55,620 bases of DNA, taken from the NCBI GenBank assembly GCA_027019605.1, contig JALUWJ010000140.1:1-55620 (forward strand), read 5' to 3'. Under the pieces are notes generated by a model. The model saw only the letters and a list, made by a program, of their open reading frames with translations, did no database searches and was not told where the DNA came from. Positions 26,844 through 35,512 of the stretch are shown one piece after another; within the stretch, counting starts at the first letter, position 1, and every line of letters begins with the position of its first letter. The position numbers were made by a program, and so were the translations under genes. This DNA is from Henriciella sp. (GTDB lineage: Bacteria > Pseudomonadota > Alphaproteobacteria > Caulobacterales > Hyphomonadaceae).

Positions 26844-28475
26844 ATGGAATCCTTTGGGTTATTAAACTGGGCAATTGTGGCGGTATATCTCGTCGGTAAT
26901 TTATTGCTCGGATATTGGATGAGCCGGAAGGTTAAGACGGCCGCGGATTATCAGATCGGGGATCGGTCCGCGCCCTGGTGGGCAATCGGAATTTCCGTCG
27001 TCGCGACTTATGTCAGCGCCTTGTCATTTCTTGGTGGGCCGGCCTGGGCCTATGGCGATGGGATGGCGGCATTAGCCATCCACATCAATTACCCTCTGGT
27101 GATTTTTGTCGTCGTCGTGCTGTTCTTGCCTTTCTTCTACAATAGCGGCGTCGCTTCCATTTATGAATATCTCGAGCAGCGGTTTGGCTTGGCATCGCGA
27201 ACCGTGATGTCCGCCATTTTCTTACTAACCCAAACGATCACGACCGCATCGATCCTAACGGCCACGGCCGTGGTGATTACGTTCGCGACCGGCATAGATG
27301 TCGGGGTCGCCATCATTGGCATGACCTTGGTGGTTTTAATCTACACTTTACTCGGTGGCATGAACGCTGTGATCTGGACTGATGTTCTGCAGGGCGTGAT
27401 TCTATTTCTTGGGGCGGGGATCGTTTTGTGGGGTTTGCTGGGCGCAGTCAGCCCACTGTCGGACGCCCTTTCAACCCTGGCAAATGATGGCAAGCTTAAT
27501 CCGATCAATACGGATTTGGATTTCTCGGTTGCGCCAACGGTGTGGGCTGGTGTCCTCGCCATGACACTCTTTCATATCACTGTGTACGGCACCAATCAGA
27601 TGATGGTGCAGCGGGCGCTTGCAGCAAAGACGCTGGGTGATGCCAAGAAATCCTATTTGATGATGGGGTTTGCGGCATTCTTCATCTACTTCTTGTTCTT
27701 TTTCATCGGTGCTCTGCTGTACGTGCATTTCAAGGGCGAGCCGTTCGAGCAGCCGAATGAGATTATTCTCGTCTTTGCGCAATCACTCGCCATCCCCGGC
27801 TTGATGGGTATTCTGGCAGCCGCTGTCTTGTCCGCCTCTATGTCGAGCCTGTCTTCGGCGCTCAATTCGTTGGCGACCATTTCGGTTACGGATTTTTATC
27901 AGCGCTTTTTCAAGGCTGAAGCGAGCCCGGAACACTTTCTCGGCGCGTCGCGCCTGTTCACGCTAGTTTGGGCGGCTATGGCTGTTCCGATAGCCTTTGC
28001 TTTTATCAATAGCGGCGGATCGATCCTTGAAACCCTCAGCCGGGTCGCTTCCTATTTTGTTGGAGCTAAGCTGGCTATGTTCGGGCTCGGCTTCTTGTCC
28101 AAACATACCAGCGAACGCGGCTTGCTGGTCGGTGTGGTTGCCGGTTTCATTGGATTGCTGATCATAGTCGGCGGCGTCCCAGCTATTGGCCTTGAGCCGG
28201 CGAACGTTGCCTGGCCGTGGTATGTCGTGATTGGCGGCGTGATCAATATTTCCGTCTCTTGGACCGCCAGCGTTTTGCTCGATGGGTTCCAGTCAGATTG
28301 GCATGAGCAAACGGTTGTCGGGCAGTTGCGACGGTTTAAAGCAGAGGGGCTCGCTGAAAAAGAATCAGGCTGGTATGTGGTGCCGGGGCGCGTGGATAAT
28401 GTTGCTTGGTATTTGCTAGGATTCTTTATCCTGATCATTGCTTTCTTGGCTTGGTTTGGAACCTTGGCCGGCTGA
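26844..28475 (+). CDS. SSS-family sodium:solute symporter
   Basis: 543 residues with about 13 membrane helices. Family signatures are YWMSRKVKTAADYQIGDRS at the N-terminus, the early helix WWAIGISVVATYVSALSFLGGPAWAYGDG, YTLLGGMNAVIWTDVLQGVIL, and GILAAAVLSASMSSLSSALNSLATISVTDFY, which carries the Na+-site serines. SSS members import sugars, carboxylates, vitamins or polyols with Na+. It lies between the receptor and the dehydrogenase and probably performs the inner-membrane step of the same pathway. No operator precedes it, so it depends on read-through or a private promoter. Confidence 0.93.
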   Translation: MESFGLLNWAIVAVYLVGNLLLGYWMSRKVKTAADYQIGDRSAPWWAIGISVVATYVSALSFLGGPAWAYGDGMAALAIHINYPLVIFVVVVLFLPFFYNSGVASIYEYLEQRFGLASRTVMSAIFLLTQTITTASILTATAVVITFATGIDVGVAIIGMTLVVLIYTLLGGMNAVIWTDVLQGVILFLGAGIVLWGLLGAVSPLSDALSTLANDGKLNPINTDLDFSVAPTVWAGVLAMTLFHITVYGTNQMMVQRALAAKTLGDAKKSYLMMGFAAFFIYFLFFFIGALLYVHFKGEPFEQPNEIILVFAQSLAIPGLMGILAAAVLSASMSSLSSALNSLATISVTDFYQRFFKAEASPEHFLGASRLFTLVWAAMAVPIAFAFINSGGSILETLSRVASYFVGAKLAMFGLGFLSKHTSERGLLVGVVAGFIGLLIIVGGVPAIGLEPANVAWPWYVVIGGVINISVSWTASVLLDGFQSDWHEQTVVGQLRRFKAEGLAEKESGWYVVPGRVDNVAWYLLGFFILIIAFLAWFGTLAG

Positions 28476-28498
28476 GTTAGTGTCTCGCCAAATTCAAT

Positions 28499-28514
28499 TT
28501 GCATTCGAATGCAA
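28499..28514. promoter_or_regulatory. Operator O3 for the LacI-family regulator
   Basis: TTGCATTCGAATGCAA, a perfect palindrome (extended to TTTGCATTCGAATGCAAA). It lies 36 bp before the dehydrogenase-regulator operon and is identical to the site at 37348. Confidence 0.85.
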
Positions 28515-28550
28515 AAATGCTAGAACCTGCGCCAGACGAAGGAGATAGCA

Positions 28551-29849
28551 ATGGCCCGTTGGCTTAAGGAAGGGATTGATCCCGATATCAAACAAAAGGC
28601 GGATGCTCAGGTTCGCAAGACCGTGGAAGACATCCTTGAGGACATTGATTCGCGCGGGGACGCGGCGGTTCGAGATTTGTCGGAAAAGTTCGATAAATGG
28701 AGCCCGCCGAGTTATCGCCTCACCCGCGAAGAGATCGATGCGTGTTATAAAGAGCTTGATGAACAGGCCATCAGCGACATTCGCTTTGCACAAGAGCAAG
28801 TGCGAAACTTTGCCCAGATACAGAGGGATGCGCTTCAAGATGTTGAAGTTGAAACGCTCCCGGGCGTGACGCTTGGGCACAAAAATGTGCCAGTGAATTC
28901 TGTTGGCTGTTATATTCCAGGTGGCAAGTATCCACTGATCGCCTCAGCGCATATGAGCGTTGTAACAGCCAAGGTGGCCGGCGTCCCGCGTATCATTGCA
29001 ACAGCTCCGCCCTTTGAAGGTCGGCCTCATCCTGCGATCGTCGTTGCCATGGACATGGCGGGTGCGGACGAGATCTACACCTTGGGCGGCGTACAGGGCA
29101 TTGGTGCGATGGCCGTTGGCACAGAGACTATTGCGCCAGTCGATATGATTGTCGGTCCAGGCAACGCCTATGTCGCGGAGGCCAAGCGCCAATTGTTTGG
29201 ACGTGTTGGAATCGACCTTTTTGCTGGACCGACAGAAACTCTGATCATTGCGGATGAAAGCGTCGATGAGGACTTCTGCGCAGCTGACTTGTTAGGACAA
29301 GCCGAGCATGGGCCAACGTCTCCAGCTGTGCTGCTGACGAACTCCGAGGGCCTCGCAAAACGGACCATGGAGGCCGTTGAACGCCAGCTTGAATGGTTGC
29401 CAACCGCTGATGTCGCTGGCGAAGCCTGGCGGGAGTACGGCCAGGTCATCGTCTGTGATAGCTATGAAGAAATGGTCGAAGTCGCGGACGAAATAGCGTC
29501 TGAACATGTTCAGGTCATGACCAAAGATCCCAATTATTTCCTGGATAATATGACAAATTATGGTGCGCTCTTCCTGGGGCAGGAAACCAATGTTTCTTAT
29601 GGAGACAAGGTTATCGGAACGAACCACACGCTGCCAACCATGAAAGCCGCGCGCTATACAGGTGGGCTTTGGGTTGGTAAGTTCATCAAGACCTGCACAT
29701 TCCAGCGTGTCACGAGAGAAGCCTCGGTAATGGTTGGCGAATATTGTTCTCGATTGTGCGCTCTCGAAGGCTTTGCTGGTCACAAGGAACAAGCAGACAT
29801 CCGTGTGAGACGTTATGGCCAACAACCCGTCCAAAAAGAACCCGCCTGA
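28551..29849 (+). CDS. Histidinol-dehydrogenase-family enzyme, HpsN-like
   Basis: 432 residues of the HisD fold. Zinc and catalytic elements are LLGQAEHGP (about 248-256, Gln and His ligands), the EHVQVM pair (about 317-322), and the C-terminal His in [15 protein letters not shown]. Sequence style ([49 protein letters not shown]) fits the catabolic branch that includes sulfopropanediol 3-dehydrogenase HpsN rather than biosynthetic HisD, and no his gene adjoins. It probably oxidises an alcohol to a carboxylate in two NAD-dependent steps. No sulfonate genes are present, so the substrate is open. Confidence 0.85.
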   Translation: MARWLKEGIDPDIKQKADAQVRKTVEDILEDIDSRGDAAVRDLSEKFDKWSPPSYRLTREEIDACYKELDEQAISDIRFAQEQVRNFAQIQRDALQDVEVETLPGVTLGHKNVPVNSVGCYIPGGKYPLIASAHMSVVTAKVAGVPRIIATAPPFEGRPHPAIVVAMDMAGADEIYTLGGVQGIGAMAVGTETIAPVDMIVGPGNAYVAEAKRQLFGRVGIDLFAGPTETLIIADESVDEDFCAADLLGQAEHGPTSPAVLLTNSEGLAKRTMEAVERQLEWLPTADVAGEAWREYGQVIVCDSYEEMVEVADEIASEHVQVMTKDPNYFLDNMTNYGALFLGQETNVSYGDKVIGTNHTLPTMKAARYTGGLWVGKFIKTCTFQRVTREASVMVGEYCSRLCALEGFAGHKEQADIRVRRYGQQPVQKEPA

Positions 29850-30885
29850 GGAAAATGGCAAAGTCATTCCTCTGATAAAAGGCCGTCGCGCAACGTCTTA
29901 TGATGTGGCGCGATTGGCCGGTGTATCGCAGTCGGCGGTCTCACGCTGTTTCAAGCCAGGCTCGAGCATTTCCGGAAAAATGCGCGAGCGGGTGATGAAG
30001 GCGGCAAAAGAGCTGGAGTATCAACCAAATGCGATTGCGCGTGGACTGATCACGCAACGGTCCAATCTTGTTGCGGTGTTGGTCTCAGGACGGTTGAACC
30101 TCTATTATCCCGAAGCTTTGTTCAAAATTACCGAAGAGCTCTCGGCGGCTGGACTTCGAGCGCTCCTGTTTACGGTTGAAAGCGAAGAGGATGCAGAGAC
30201 AGTAATCGAGCAGGCTTGGCAGTTTCAGGTCGACGGCGTGATTTCGGCGTCCCACATGTCTCAGGCACAATACGAACTTTTGGAAAAACGGAAAATACCG
30301 GTGGTCTTCTTCAACCGCTATTTTGCCGATCACCCAAATACGGTGGTCTATTGCGACCCTTCAGAGCAAATCGATTCGCTGGCAAAGCAACTCGCCGAAC
30401 TTGGTCACACGCGGGCGGCCCTAATTTCAGGGCCAAGCGAGAACATGGTCAGTCGCGAACGTACACGAATGACCAAGGCGTCACTGGCCCGCTTTAATAT
30501 AGATCTGGTTGCAGAGGTGCAGGGCGATTTCTCCTATGAGAGTGGTGCGGCAGGACTTCAGTCGATTAAGCAACAAAATGGCAATACACCGAGCGTGATT
30601 GTCTGCATCAACGATATGATGGGTATGGGCTGTATGGATGAAGCGCGGTCCGTGCTTGGACTTAGCGTTCCCAGTGACCTTTCCATTGTTAGCTTCGACG
30701 GGATCGGCATGAGCCAATTCTCGAGCTATGAGCTGACCACGGTGCGCCAGCCAATCGGCCGGATGTCGGAGGCCGCCGTTCGAATGATCACCGAGCGTGT
30801 GGAGCGTCCGGATCAGTCTCACGAAAAACGCGTTTTCGAGGGCGCAGTTATTCCTGGCGGGTCTATTGCTCGTGCGCCCTCATAG
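29815..30885 (+). CDS. LacI-family transcriptional regulator of the catabolic regulon
   Basis: 356 residues. A basic leader precedes the LacI HTH (about 26-72: [53 protein letters not shown]), including the hinge helix. A periplasmic-binding-protein-like effector domain (about 80-350) follows, with [10 protein letters not shown] and [12 protein letters not shown]. It overlaps the dehydrogenase gene by 35 bp, so the two are coupled. Near-identical 16-bp palindromes at its own operon and at the other regulon promoters make it the obvious repressor. The inducer is presumably the pathway substrate or an intermediate. Confidence 0.92.
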   Translation: MANNPSKKNPPEENGKVIPLIKGRRATSYDVARLAGVSQSAVSRCFKPGSSISGKMRERVMKAAKELEYQPNAIARGLITQRSNLVAVLVSGRLNLYYPEALFKITEELSAAGLRALLFTVESEEDAETVIEQAWQFQVDGVISASHMSQAQYELLEKRKIPVVFFNRYFADHPNTVVYCDPSEQIDSLAKQLAELGHTRAALISGPSENMVSRERTRMTKASLARFNIDLVAEVQGDFSYESGAAGLQSIKQQNGNTPSVIVCINDMMGMGCMDEARSVLGLSVPSDLSIVSFDGIGMSQFSSYELTTVRQPIGRMSEAAVRMITERVERPDQSHEKRVFEGAVIPGGSIARAPS

Positions 30886-30889
30886 ACGT

Positions 30890-30905
30890 ATGACTTCGAA
30901 TGCAT
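30890..30905. promoter_or_regulatory. Operator O4 for the LacI-family regulator
   Basis: ATGACTTCGAATGCAT, between the regulator stop and the MetE-like gene (17 bp before its ATG). It matches the consensus except at the outermost positions. Confidence 0.7.
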
Positions 30906-30922
30906 ATTCGGAGTGAAACGTC

Positions 30923-32077
30923 ATGAAAACCAGCCAGGACCGCATTCTCACGACCCATGTCGGCAGTTTACCGCGATCAAAACAAGTCACGGATTTGGTG
31001 TTTGGACATGAGGCCGGCGAAAGCCTTGATCAATCTGAGTTTGAAGCAGTGATCTCGAATGCGGTGTCAGAGACTGTGAAGCGTCAGCGGGAGTCCTCTG
31101 TCGACATTGTTAGCGACGGTGAGATGAGCAAAATCTCCTATGCCACCTATATCAAGGATCGCATCACAGGCTTTGACGGCGATAGTCCGAGGCGTGCGCC
31201 CGCAGATCTGGAAGCGTTTCCTGGGTTTCTCGAGCGGCAGGCAAAAGGCGGTGGAACGCCGACTTATCGCCGCCCCAAATGCGTAGGCGAGATTAAAGTG
31301 AAGAGCATGGCGCCTCTGGAAGCGGACCTGCGCCATTTCGCTGAAGCGCTCGATGGCGCAGGGCATAGCGACAGCTTCATGAATGCGGCCAGTCCCGGCG
31401 TGATTGCGCTGTTCCAGCCGAATGAGTTTTATGGCACGCAAGATGAATATTTGGAGGCCTTGGCCGAAGCCATGCGGCCGGAATATGAGGCGATTGTTGG
31501 GGCCGGGCATATCCTTCAACTCGATACGCCCGACCTTGGACTCGGCCGTCACATGATGTTCAAGGACAAACCGCTGGAAGACTATCATCGCTTGGCCAGT
31601 CAGCATGTTGAGGTGCTCAATCATGCGTTGCGAAATGTGCCGGGTGATCGGGTTCGTATGCATATTTGTTGGGGCAATTATGAAGGCCCACACCATTGCG
31701 ATGCACCTATGGATGAGGTGTTGCCGGTGGCGCTGAAGGCTAAACCAAAAGGCTTGTTGTTTGAAAACGCCAATCCTCGCCACGGTCATGAGTGGACGGT
31801 ATTTGCGGACGCCGAGAAACGCGGTGAGTTGAAGGATAAAATCCTCATCCCGGGCGTTATCGACTCGACAACCAACTTTATCGAGCATCCTGAGTTGGTC
31901 GCGCAACGGATCGAACGCTTTACCGATATCGTAGGCAAGGAAAGAGTGATCGCTGGGACCGATTGCGGTTTCTCGACTTTTGCAGGTTTTGGAGCTGTCG
32001 ACGAGGATATCGTTTATGCCAAGCTTGGAGCGTTGGCAGAGGGTGCTGAGCTAGCCTCGAAAAGGCTATGGGCATGA
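30923..32077 (+). CDS. MetE C-terminal-domain-like protein (cobalamin-independent methionine synthase II family)
   Basis: 384 residues. Begins ILTTHVGSLPRSKQVTDLV, typical of MetE-like barrels. Zinc-ligand positions are kept: RMHICWGNYEGPHH (His and Cys about 246-248), LFENANPRHGHE (Glu about 280), and AGTDCGFSTF (Cys about 346). MetE moves a methyl from folate to homocysteine; relatives of this single-domain type include epoxyalkane:coenzyme M transferase. Co-regulation with catabolic genes suggests thiol- or methyl-transfer chemistry in degradation, not methionine synthesis. The ATGA overlap with the aldolase gene shows coupling. Confidence 0.85.
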   Translation: MKTSQDRILTTHVGSLPRSKQVTDLVFGHEAGESLDQSEFEAVISNAVSETVKRQRESSVDIVSDGEMSKISYATYIKDRITGFDGDSPRRAPADLEAFPGFLERQAKGGGTPTYRRPKCVGEIKVKSMAPLEADLRHFAEALDGAGHSDSFMNAASPGVIALFQPNEFYGTQDEYLEALAEAMRPEYEAIVGAGHILQLDTPDLGLGRHMMFKDKPLEDYHRLASQHVEVLNHALRNVPGDRVRMHICWGNYEGPHHCDAPMDEVLPVALKAKPKGLLFENANPRHGHEWTVFADAEKRGELKDKILIPGVIDSTTNFIEHPELVAQRIERFTDIVGKERVIAGTDCGFSTFAGFGAVDEDIVYAKLGALAEGAELASKRLWA

Positions 32078-32826
32078 GCCTCAAACAACGCCTTCGCGAT
32101 CAGGAGCCATTGATCGGTACGTTTTTGAAGACACCGTCCGCGATGGTTTGCGAAGTTTTAGGGCGGAGCGATTTGGATCTGGTTTGCCTGGATGCCGAAC
32201 ATTCCCCGTTCGATCGGCGCGACATCAATGATTGCGTGTTAGCGCTGCAGCATGTCGGGAAACCAAGTCTGGTGCGAGTGCCGGCCAACCGCCCAGAGTA
32301 TATCCTCAATGCGCTTGATTGCGGTGCAACCGGCGTTCTCGTGCCACATGTGATCACCGGTGCGGATGCGGAAGCTCTGGCAGGGAATGCGCATTTCGGA
32401 GCAGGACGCGGCTATGCTGGCTCAACCCGAGCGGCGGGCTATGGCGCACGCACGATGGCTGAGCACATAGCGCGCAGCAGCGAGGCAACAGTTGTCATCG
32501 CGCAAATCGAAGATGCCGAAGCGTTGGAGCATTTGGATGATATCTTAGCGGTAAAGGCGATTGATGCATTCTTCATAGGCCGTGCGGATTTGTCTGTATC
32601 TCTGGGAGCAGACGGACCGAACGATCCGCGGGTCGTTGCGGCGGTTGAGCAGATTTGCGCAAAGGGAAAAGCGGTGGGCGCAACGATCGGGATGTTCACC
32701 GCTAATTTGGACGAATTGCCAAAGTGGCGCGCCGCGGGAGCGAGTTTGTTTCTGCTTGGCTCAGACCATGGTTTTATGCTGAGCGGCGCCGCGGAGCTGA
32801 CAAGCAAGGTGCGCGTGCACTTTTAG
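32074..32826 (+). CDS. HpcH/HpaI-family aldolase
   Basis: 250 residues from the ATG overlapping the MetE-like stop (ATGA); an ATG two codons upstream is possible. Class II aldolase landmarks are CLDAEHSPFDRRD (catalytic His about 43), RVPANRPEYI (Arg), VVIAQIEDAEAL (metal Glu), and FFIGRADLSVSLG (metal Asp). The family cleaves 4-hydroxy-2-oxo acids or 2-keto-3-deoxy sugar acids to pyruvate and an aldehyde, a fitting last step of the pathway. Its stop overlaps the stop of the convergent amidohydrolase by 4 bp. Confidence 0.9.
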   Translation: MSLKQRLRDQEPLIGTFLKTPSAMVCEVLGRSDLDLVCLDAEHSPFDRRDINDCVLALQHVGKPSLVRVPANRPEYILNALDCGATGVLVPHVITGADAEALAGNAHFGAGRGYAGSTRAAGYGARTMAEHIARSSEATVVIAQIEDAEALEHLDDILAVKAIDAFFIGRADLSVSLGADGPNDPRVVAAVEQICAKGKAVGATIGMFTANLDELPKWRAAGASLFLLGSDHGFMLSGAAELTSKVRVHF

Positions 32827-33719
32827 ATTCGATAGAACCGTTCAGCGACGGCGCGGAACATGGCGTCGCGCTCCACCGCTGTATAAACGTCACAAATCTT
32901 CAAATACGCACCCATCGTTTCTTCATAGCTCGCATAGAGCTTATCGACGGGAAAGTTCGACCCAAAGGCGATGCGGTCGGGCTCAAAGACTTCGATTGCG
33001 CGATGCACTAAGGGTGCGATGCTCTCGATCGACCAGTGAGGGTCGAACATGCCGAAGCCCGATAGTTTGCAGATCACATTCGGGAGCTCTGCGAGCGCTT
33101 TTAACCCGGTCTTCCATTCAGCCAGACTGCCTTGATCATAGGCGCTGAGTGAGCCTCCATGACAAAGCGCGACATTCAACTTTGGCACTTGAGCGAAAAG
33201 ATCCGCAGCCGACTGCATTAAAGGCGGTGTCAGTTGAAGATCGAAAGACATGTCTTTGTCAGCGAGAATTTGAAGACCGCGTTTGAAATTTGGATCCTTG
33301 AGTAGCGCGGACGTACCGGTCTTACGGTCTTCTTCGGCGCTGCGTCCGATGATTTGCCGAACCCCTTTAACGCCAGAATGCGCAAGATGCTGGTCCAGAT
33401 CTATTTCAACGGAGTCACGCGTGAGGTCGCAAAATGGCACGATTGCTGTGGGTAGACCGAACCTGTCTGCTTGGGCTTGCAACCAAGTTGTTTCTTTGAG
33501 GCTGTCATCGACCTCTACGCCGATCTGAATATGGACGGACTTTTTGACTGGGATGGTGCCGAAATCGGTGCGCAGATCATCAACGTGATAGTTCTTTTGA
33601 ATGGGAGCAGGATCGCCAAAGAAGCGGATGACCCCACGCTCGGCGAGCCAAGTGTGGCGGCATGCGTCTAGGTCCCAAAGATGGTGATGCGCATCCACGA
33701 TATAGGGCAGATCATCCAC
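32823..33719 (-). CDS. Amidohydrolase-2-family metal hydrolase
   Basis: 298 residues from a GTG that overlaps the end of the upstream SnoaL gene by 8 bp and starts just before the first strand. In-frame ATGs upstream would add a non-family leader. Metal motif DAHHHLWD (about 9-16), then VALCHGG, and FGSNFPVDK with the C-terminal Asp-equivalent region. Relatives hydrolyse sugar lactones (fucono-, rhamnono-, galactarolactone) or decarboxylate aromatic or dicarboxylic acids such as 4-sulfomuconolactone. Here a lactone or enol substrate is the simplest guess. It is the last gene of the O5-controlled leftward operon. Confidence 0.85.
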   Translation of the reverse strand: MDDLPYIVDAHHHLWDLDACRHTWLAERGVIRFFGDPAPIQKNYHVDDLRTDFGTIPVKKSVHIQIGVEVDDSLKETTWLQAQADRFGLPTAIVPFCDLTRDSVEIDLDQHLAHSGVKGVRQIIGRSAEEDRKTGTSALLKDPNFKRGLQILADKDMSFDLQLTPPLMQSAADLFAQVPKLNVALCHGGSLSAYDQGSLAEWKTGLKALAELPNVICKLSGFGMFDPHWSIESIAPLVHRAIEVFEPDRIAFGSNFPVDKLYASYEETMGAYLKICDVYTAVERDAMFRAVAERFYRI

Positions 33720-34779
33720 TTTGATACCTCGTGGTGGCAATTTGTCGACGCAATGCGATATCATCCCACACTGTGACTTGCTCGCGAACGCGACCATTCA
33801 TTATGCGAAAGTGTGACACACCTAATATGTAAACGGGGGCGCCCGTTGGGGCACCGTAGCGTCCTGCACCCGAATGCGTGCCAACGGCGCTCCAACGTAA
33901 AGAAACATCTCTGGATTCTCCCAAATAGGGGATCTCGGCGACGTGTTCGATAGACAGTTTGAGGTCAGGTAGTGTGCTCAGCAAGCCATTGCGCCAAACC
34001 ATAATTTGGTCTGGGCCATATAGTGAGACATCACCGGGAAACTGGGCTGCGACTCGGAAGTCATAAACCGCTTGAAGCTTATCTAATCCAGTAGATGAGA
34101 AACACCGACGTAGAGCAGTGGCGGCGAGCGAGATGGCAGTGCTGGCATCGGTTTTGGTTTGGTCACCCTGAGCTGTCGTCGCGCGATTATCAGCGTGAAA
34201 GTCGATCAAGCTGAAACTGTTGATTTTATCCTTCTGGGCCTGGTCCTTGGCGACCCGATCCGCATCGAAACCGAGCTGTTGAACGGCAGCAAGATTGTCG
34301 CGAACAAGCCATTCTTCGATGACGCGATTGCCTTTGCACAAGCATTCCGCAATCGTTTGAATGCGAATTTGCTTGCCTGTTACAGGGCCAAATTCACTGG
34401 CGCCCTCATTTGTCATTTTTGAAGTTATTAGGTGCGAGGAATAAAATGCGTCATCGTCTTCCTTAGACCAGATCACATTATCCGCATCGAGACGGCGATC
34501 TGGAAAAGCCTTAAGCGTCGCCCACGTATTGTCGACCACGGTTTGTGCGCCACTGATATCGCCCGCCATCGTGTGTATGGCGCAGTCTTCAGCATACCAG
34601 TCGAGGCATTTCTCAACCTCGCGATCGTGCCAAATCCGCTCGGTGATGCGAATGATGTAGTGCGGGAAGTCAACAAACTCATCCGCGAAGCCGGGCAGGT
34701 CCATACGCGGCTCGGGCCCTGGATTCATCATTTCGTGAATATTCGTCGTTGCGACATGAGTGATGGGTTTGTGTGTCAT
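33712..34779 (-). CDS. Double SnoaL-like (ester cyclase) protein A
   Basis: 355 residues from the ATG 6 nt after AGGAAG. Two tandem SnoaL/NTF2-like domains: about 35-170 (RITERIWHDREVEKCLDWYAEDCAIHTMAGDISG) and about 220-350 (DKLQAVYDFRVAAQFPGDVSLYGPDQIMVWRNGLLSTLPDLKLSIEHV). SnoaL-type cones bind cyclic or enolic intermediates and catalyse aldol closures, isomerisations or hydrations. It is less similar to the other two family members here, lacking their WYGPCGIG motif. It is coupled to the amidohydrolase downstream and follows the SDR gene by 7 bp. Confidence 0.8.
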   Translation of the reverse strand: MTHKPITHVATTNIHEMMNPGPEPRMDLPGFADEFVDFPHYIIRITERIWHDREVEKCLDWYAEDCAIHTMAGDISGAQTVVDNTWATLKAFPDRRLDADNVIWSKEDDDAFYSSHLITSKMTNEGASEFGPVTGKQIRIQTIAECLCKGNRVIEEWLVRDNLAAVQQLGFDADRVAKDQAQKDKINSFSLIDFHADNRATTAQGDQTKTDASTAISLAATALRRCFSSTGLDKLQAVYDFRVAAQFPGDVSLYGPDQIMVWRNGLLSTLPDLKLSIEHVAEIPYLGESRDVSLRWSAVGTHSGAGRYGAPTGAPVYILGVSHFRIMNGRVREQVTVWDDIALRRQIATTRYQSG

Positions 34780-34786
34780 TTGCTTC

Positions 34787-35512
34787 CTATTGCGCCGTCC
34801 AACCGCCATCGACAACGAGTGAGTGGCCTGTAATCATCCTGCCTGCCGGACCACATAGATAGAGCACGGCCTCAGCGATATCTTCCGTGCTTGCAACTGT
34901 GCCAAGAGGGATCATGCGTTTGACGAAAGCCGAAAACTCGGGATCGTCCAACATCGGTTTGGTCATTGGTGTTTCGACAAAAGTTGGAGCGACTGAGTTG
35001 ACGCGGATTCCGCGCGGCGCAAGCTCCACCGCCATAGCTTTTGTGAGACCTTCGATGGCGTGTTTGGTCATGCAATAGGCTGTGCGATTTGGGGACCCAA
35101 CATGTCCCATTTGTGAGCTGATATGAACGATCCGCCCGTCTTGAGGCATCACATCAAGAACAGCGCGCGAGACGCGAAAAGTGGTGCGAACGTTCAAGTC
35201 GAGCATGACGTCCAGATCTTCATCGCTGACGTCGTTCATTGGCTTGGGTCGATTGGTGCCGACATTGTTCACCAGAATATCAATCCGGCTTTGTCCCGCG
35301 ATGAAGTCGAGTAATTCATCCGACGCTGCATTGCCCCGCCACGGGATACAGCGATCACCGCAAGCCGCTATGAGCTCTTCCATGGCGTCAGAGGCACGTG
35401 CGACGGGAATGATCTCTGCGCCTGCAGCGTGCAGCGCTCCACAGATCGCACGCCCGATGCCGCGACTGGCGCCGGTGATTAATGCGCATTTTCCTCTTAG
35501 GTCCATCGTCAT
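34787..35512 (-). CDS. Short-chain dehydrogenase/reductase
   Basis: 241 residues of classical SDR type: cofactor motif TGASRGIG (about 14-21), NNVGTNRP (about 86-93), catalytic ISS...YCMTK (Ser about 132, Tyr/Lys about 145-149), and a C-terminal MITGHSLVVDGGW. It oxidises or reduces a hydroxyl/keto group with NAD(P). Its ATG overlaps the cupin stop by ATGA. As a member of the O5 operon it presumably acts on a pathway intermediate. Confidence 0.92.
   Translation of the reverse strand: MTMDLRGKCALITGASRGIGRAICGALHAAGAEIIPVARASDAMEELIAACGDRCIPWRGNAASDELLDFIAGQSRIDILVNNVGTNRPKPMNDVSDEDLDVMLDLNVRTTFRVSRAVLDVMPQDGRIVHISSQMGHVGSPNRTAYCMTKHAIEGLTKAMAVELAPRGIRVNSVAPTFVETPMTKPMLDDPEFSAFVKRMIPLGTVASTEDIAEAVLYLCGPAGRMITGHSLVVDGGWTAQ

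Noticed and set aside
28551-29849. Histidine biosynthesis gene hisD
   Set aside because: The sequence fits the catabolic HpsN-like branch, the gene sits with a LacI regulator, and there are no other his genes nearby.
31067-31906. 279-codon minus-strand frame
   Set aside because: Antisense to the MetE-like gene, whose zinc motifs are intact; the frame is a shadow.
30923-32077. Authentic methionine synthase (metE)
   Set aside because: It lacks the N-terminal half of MetE and is regulated together with catabolic genes, so the gene symbol was not applied.
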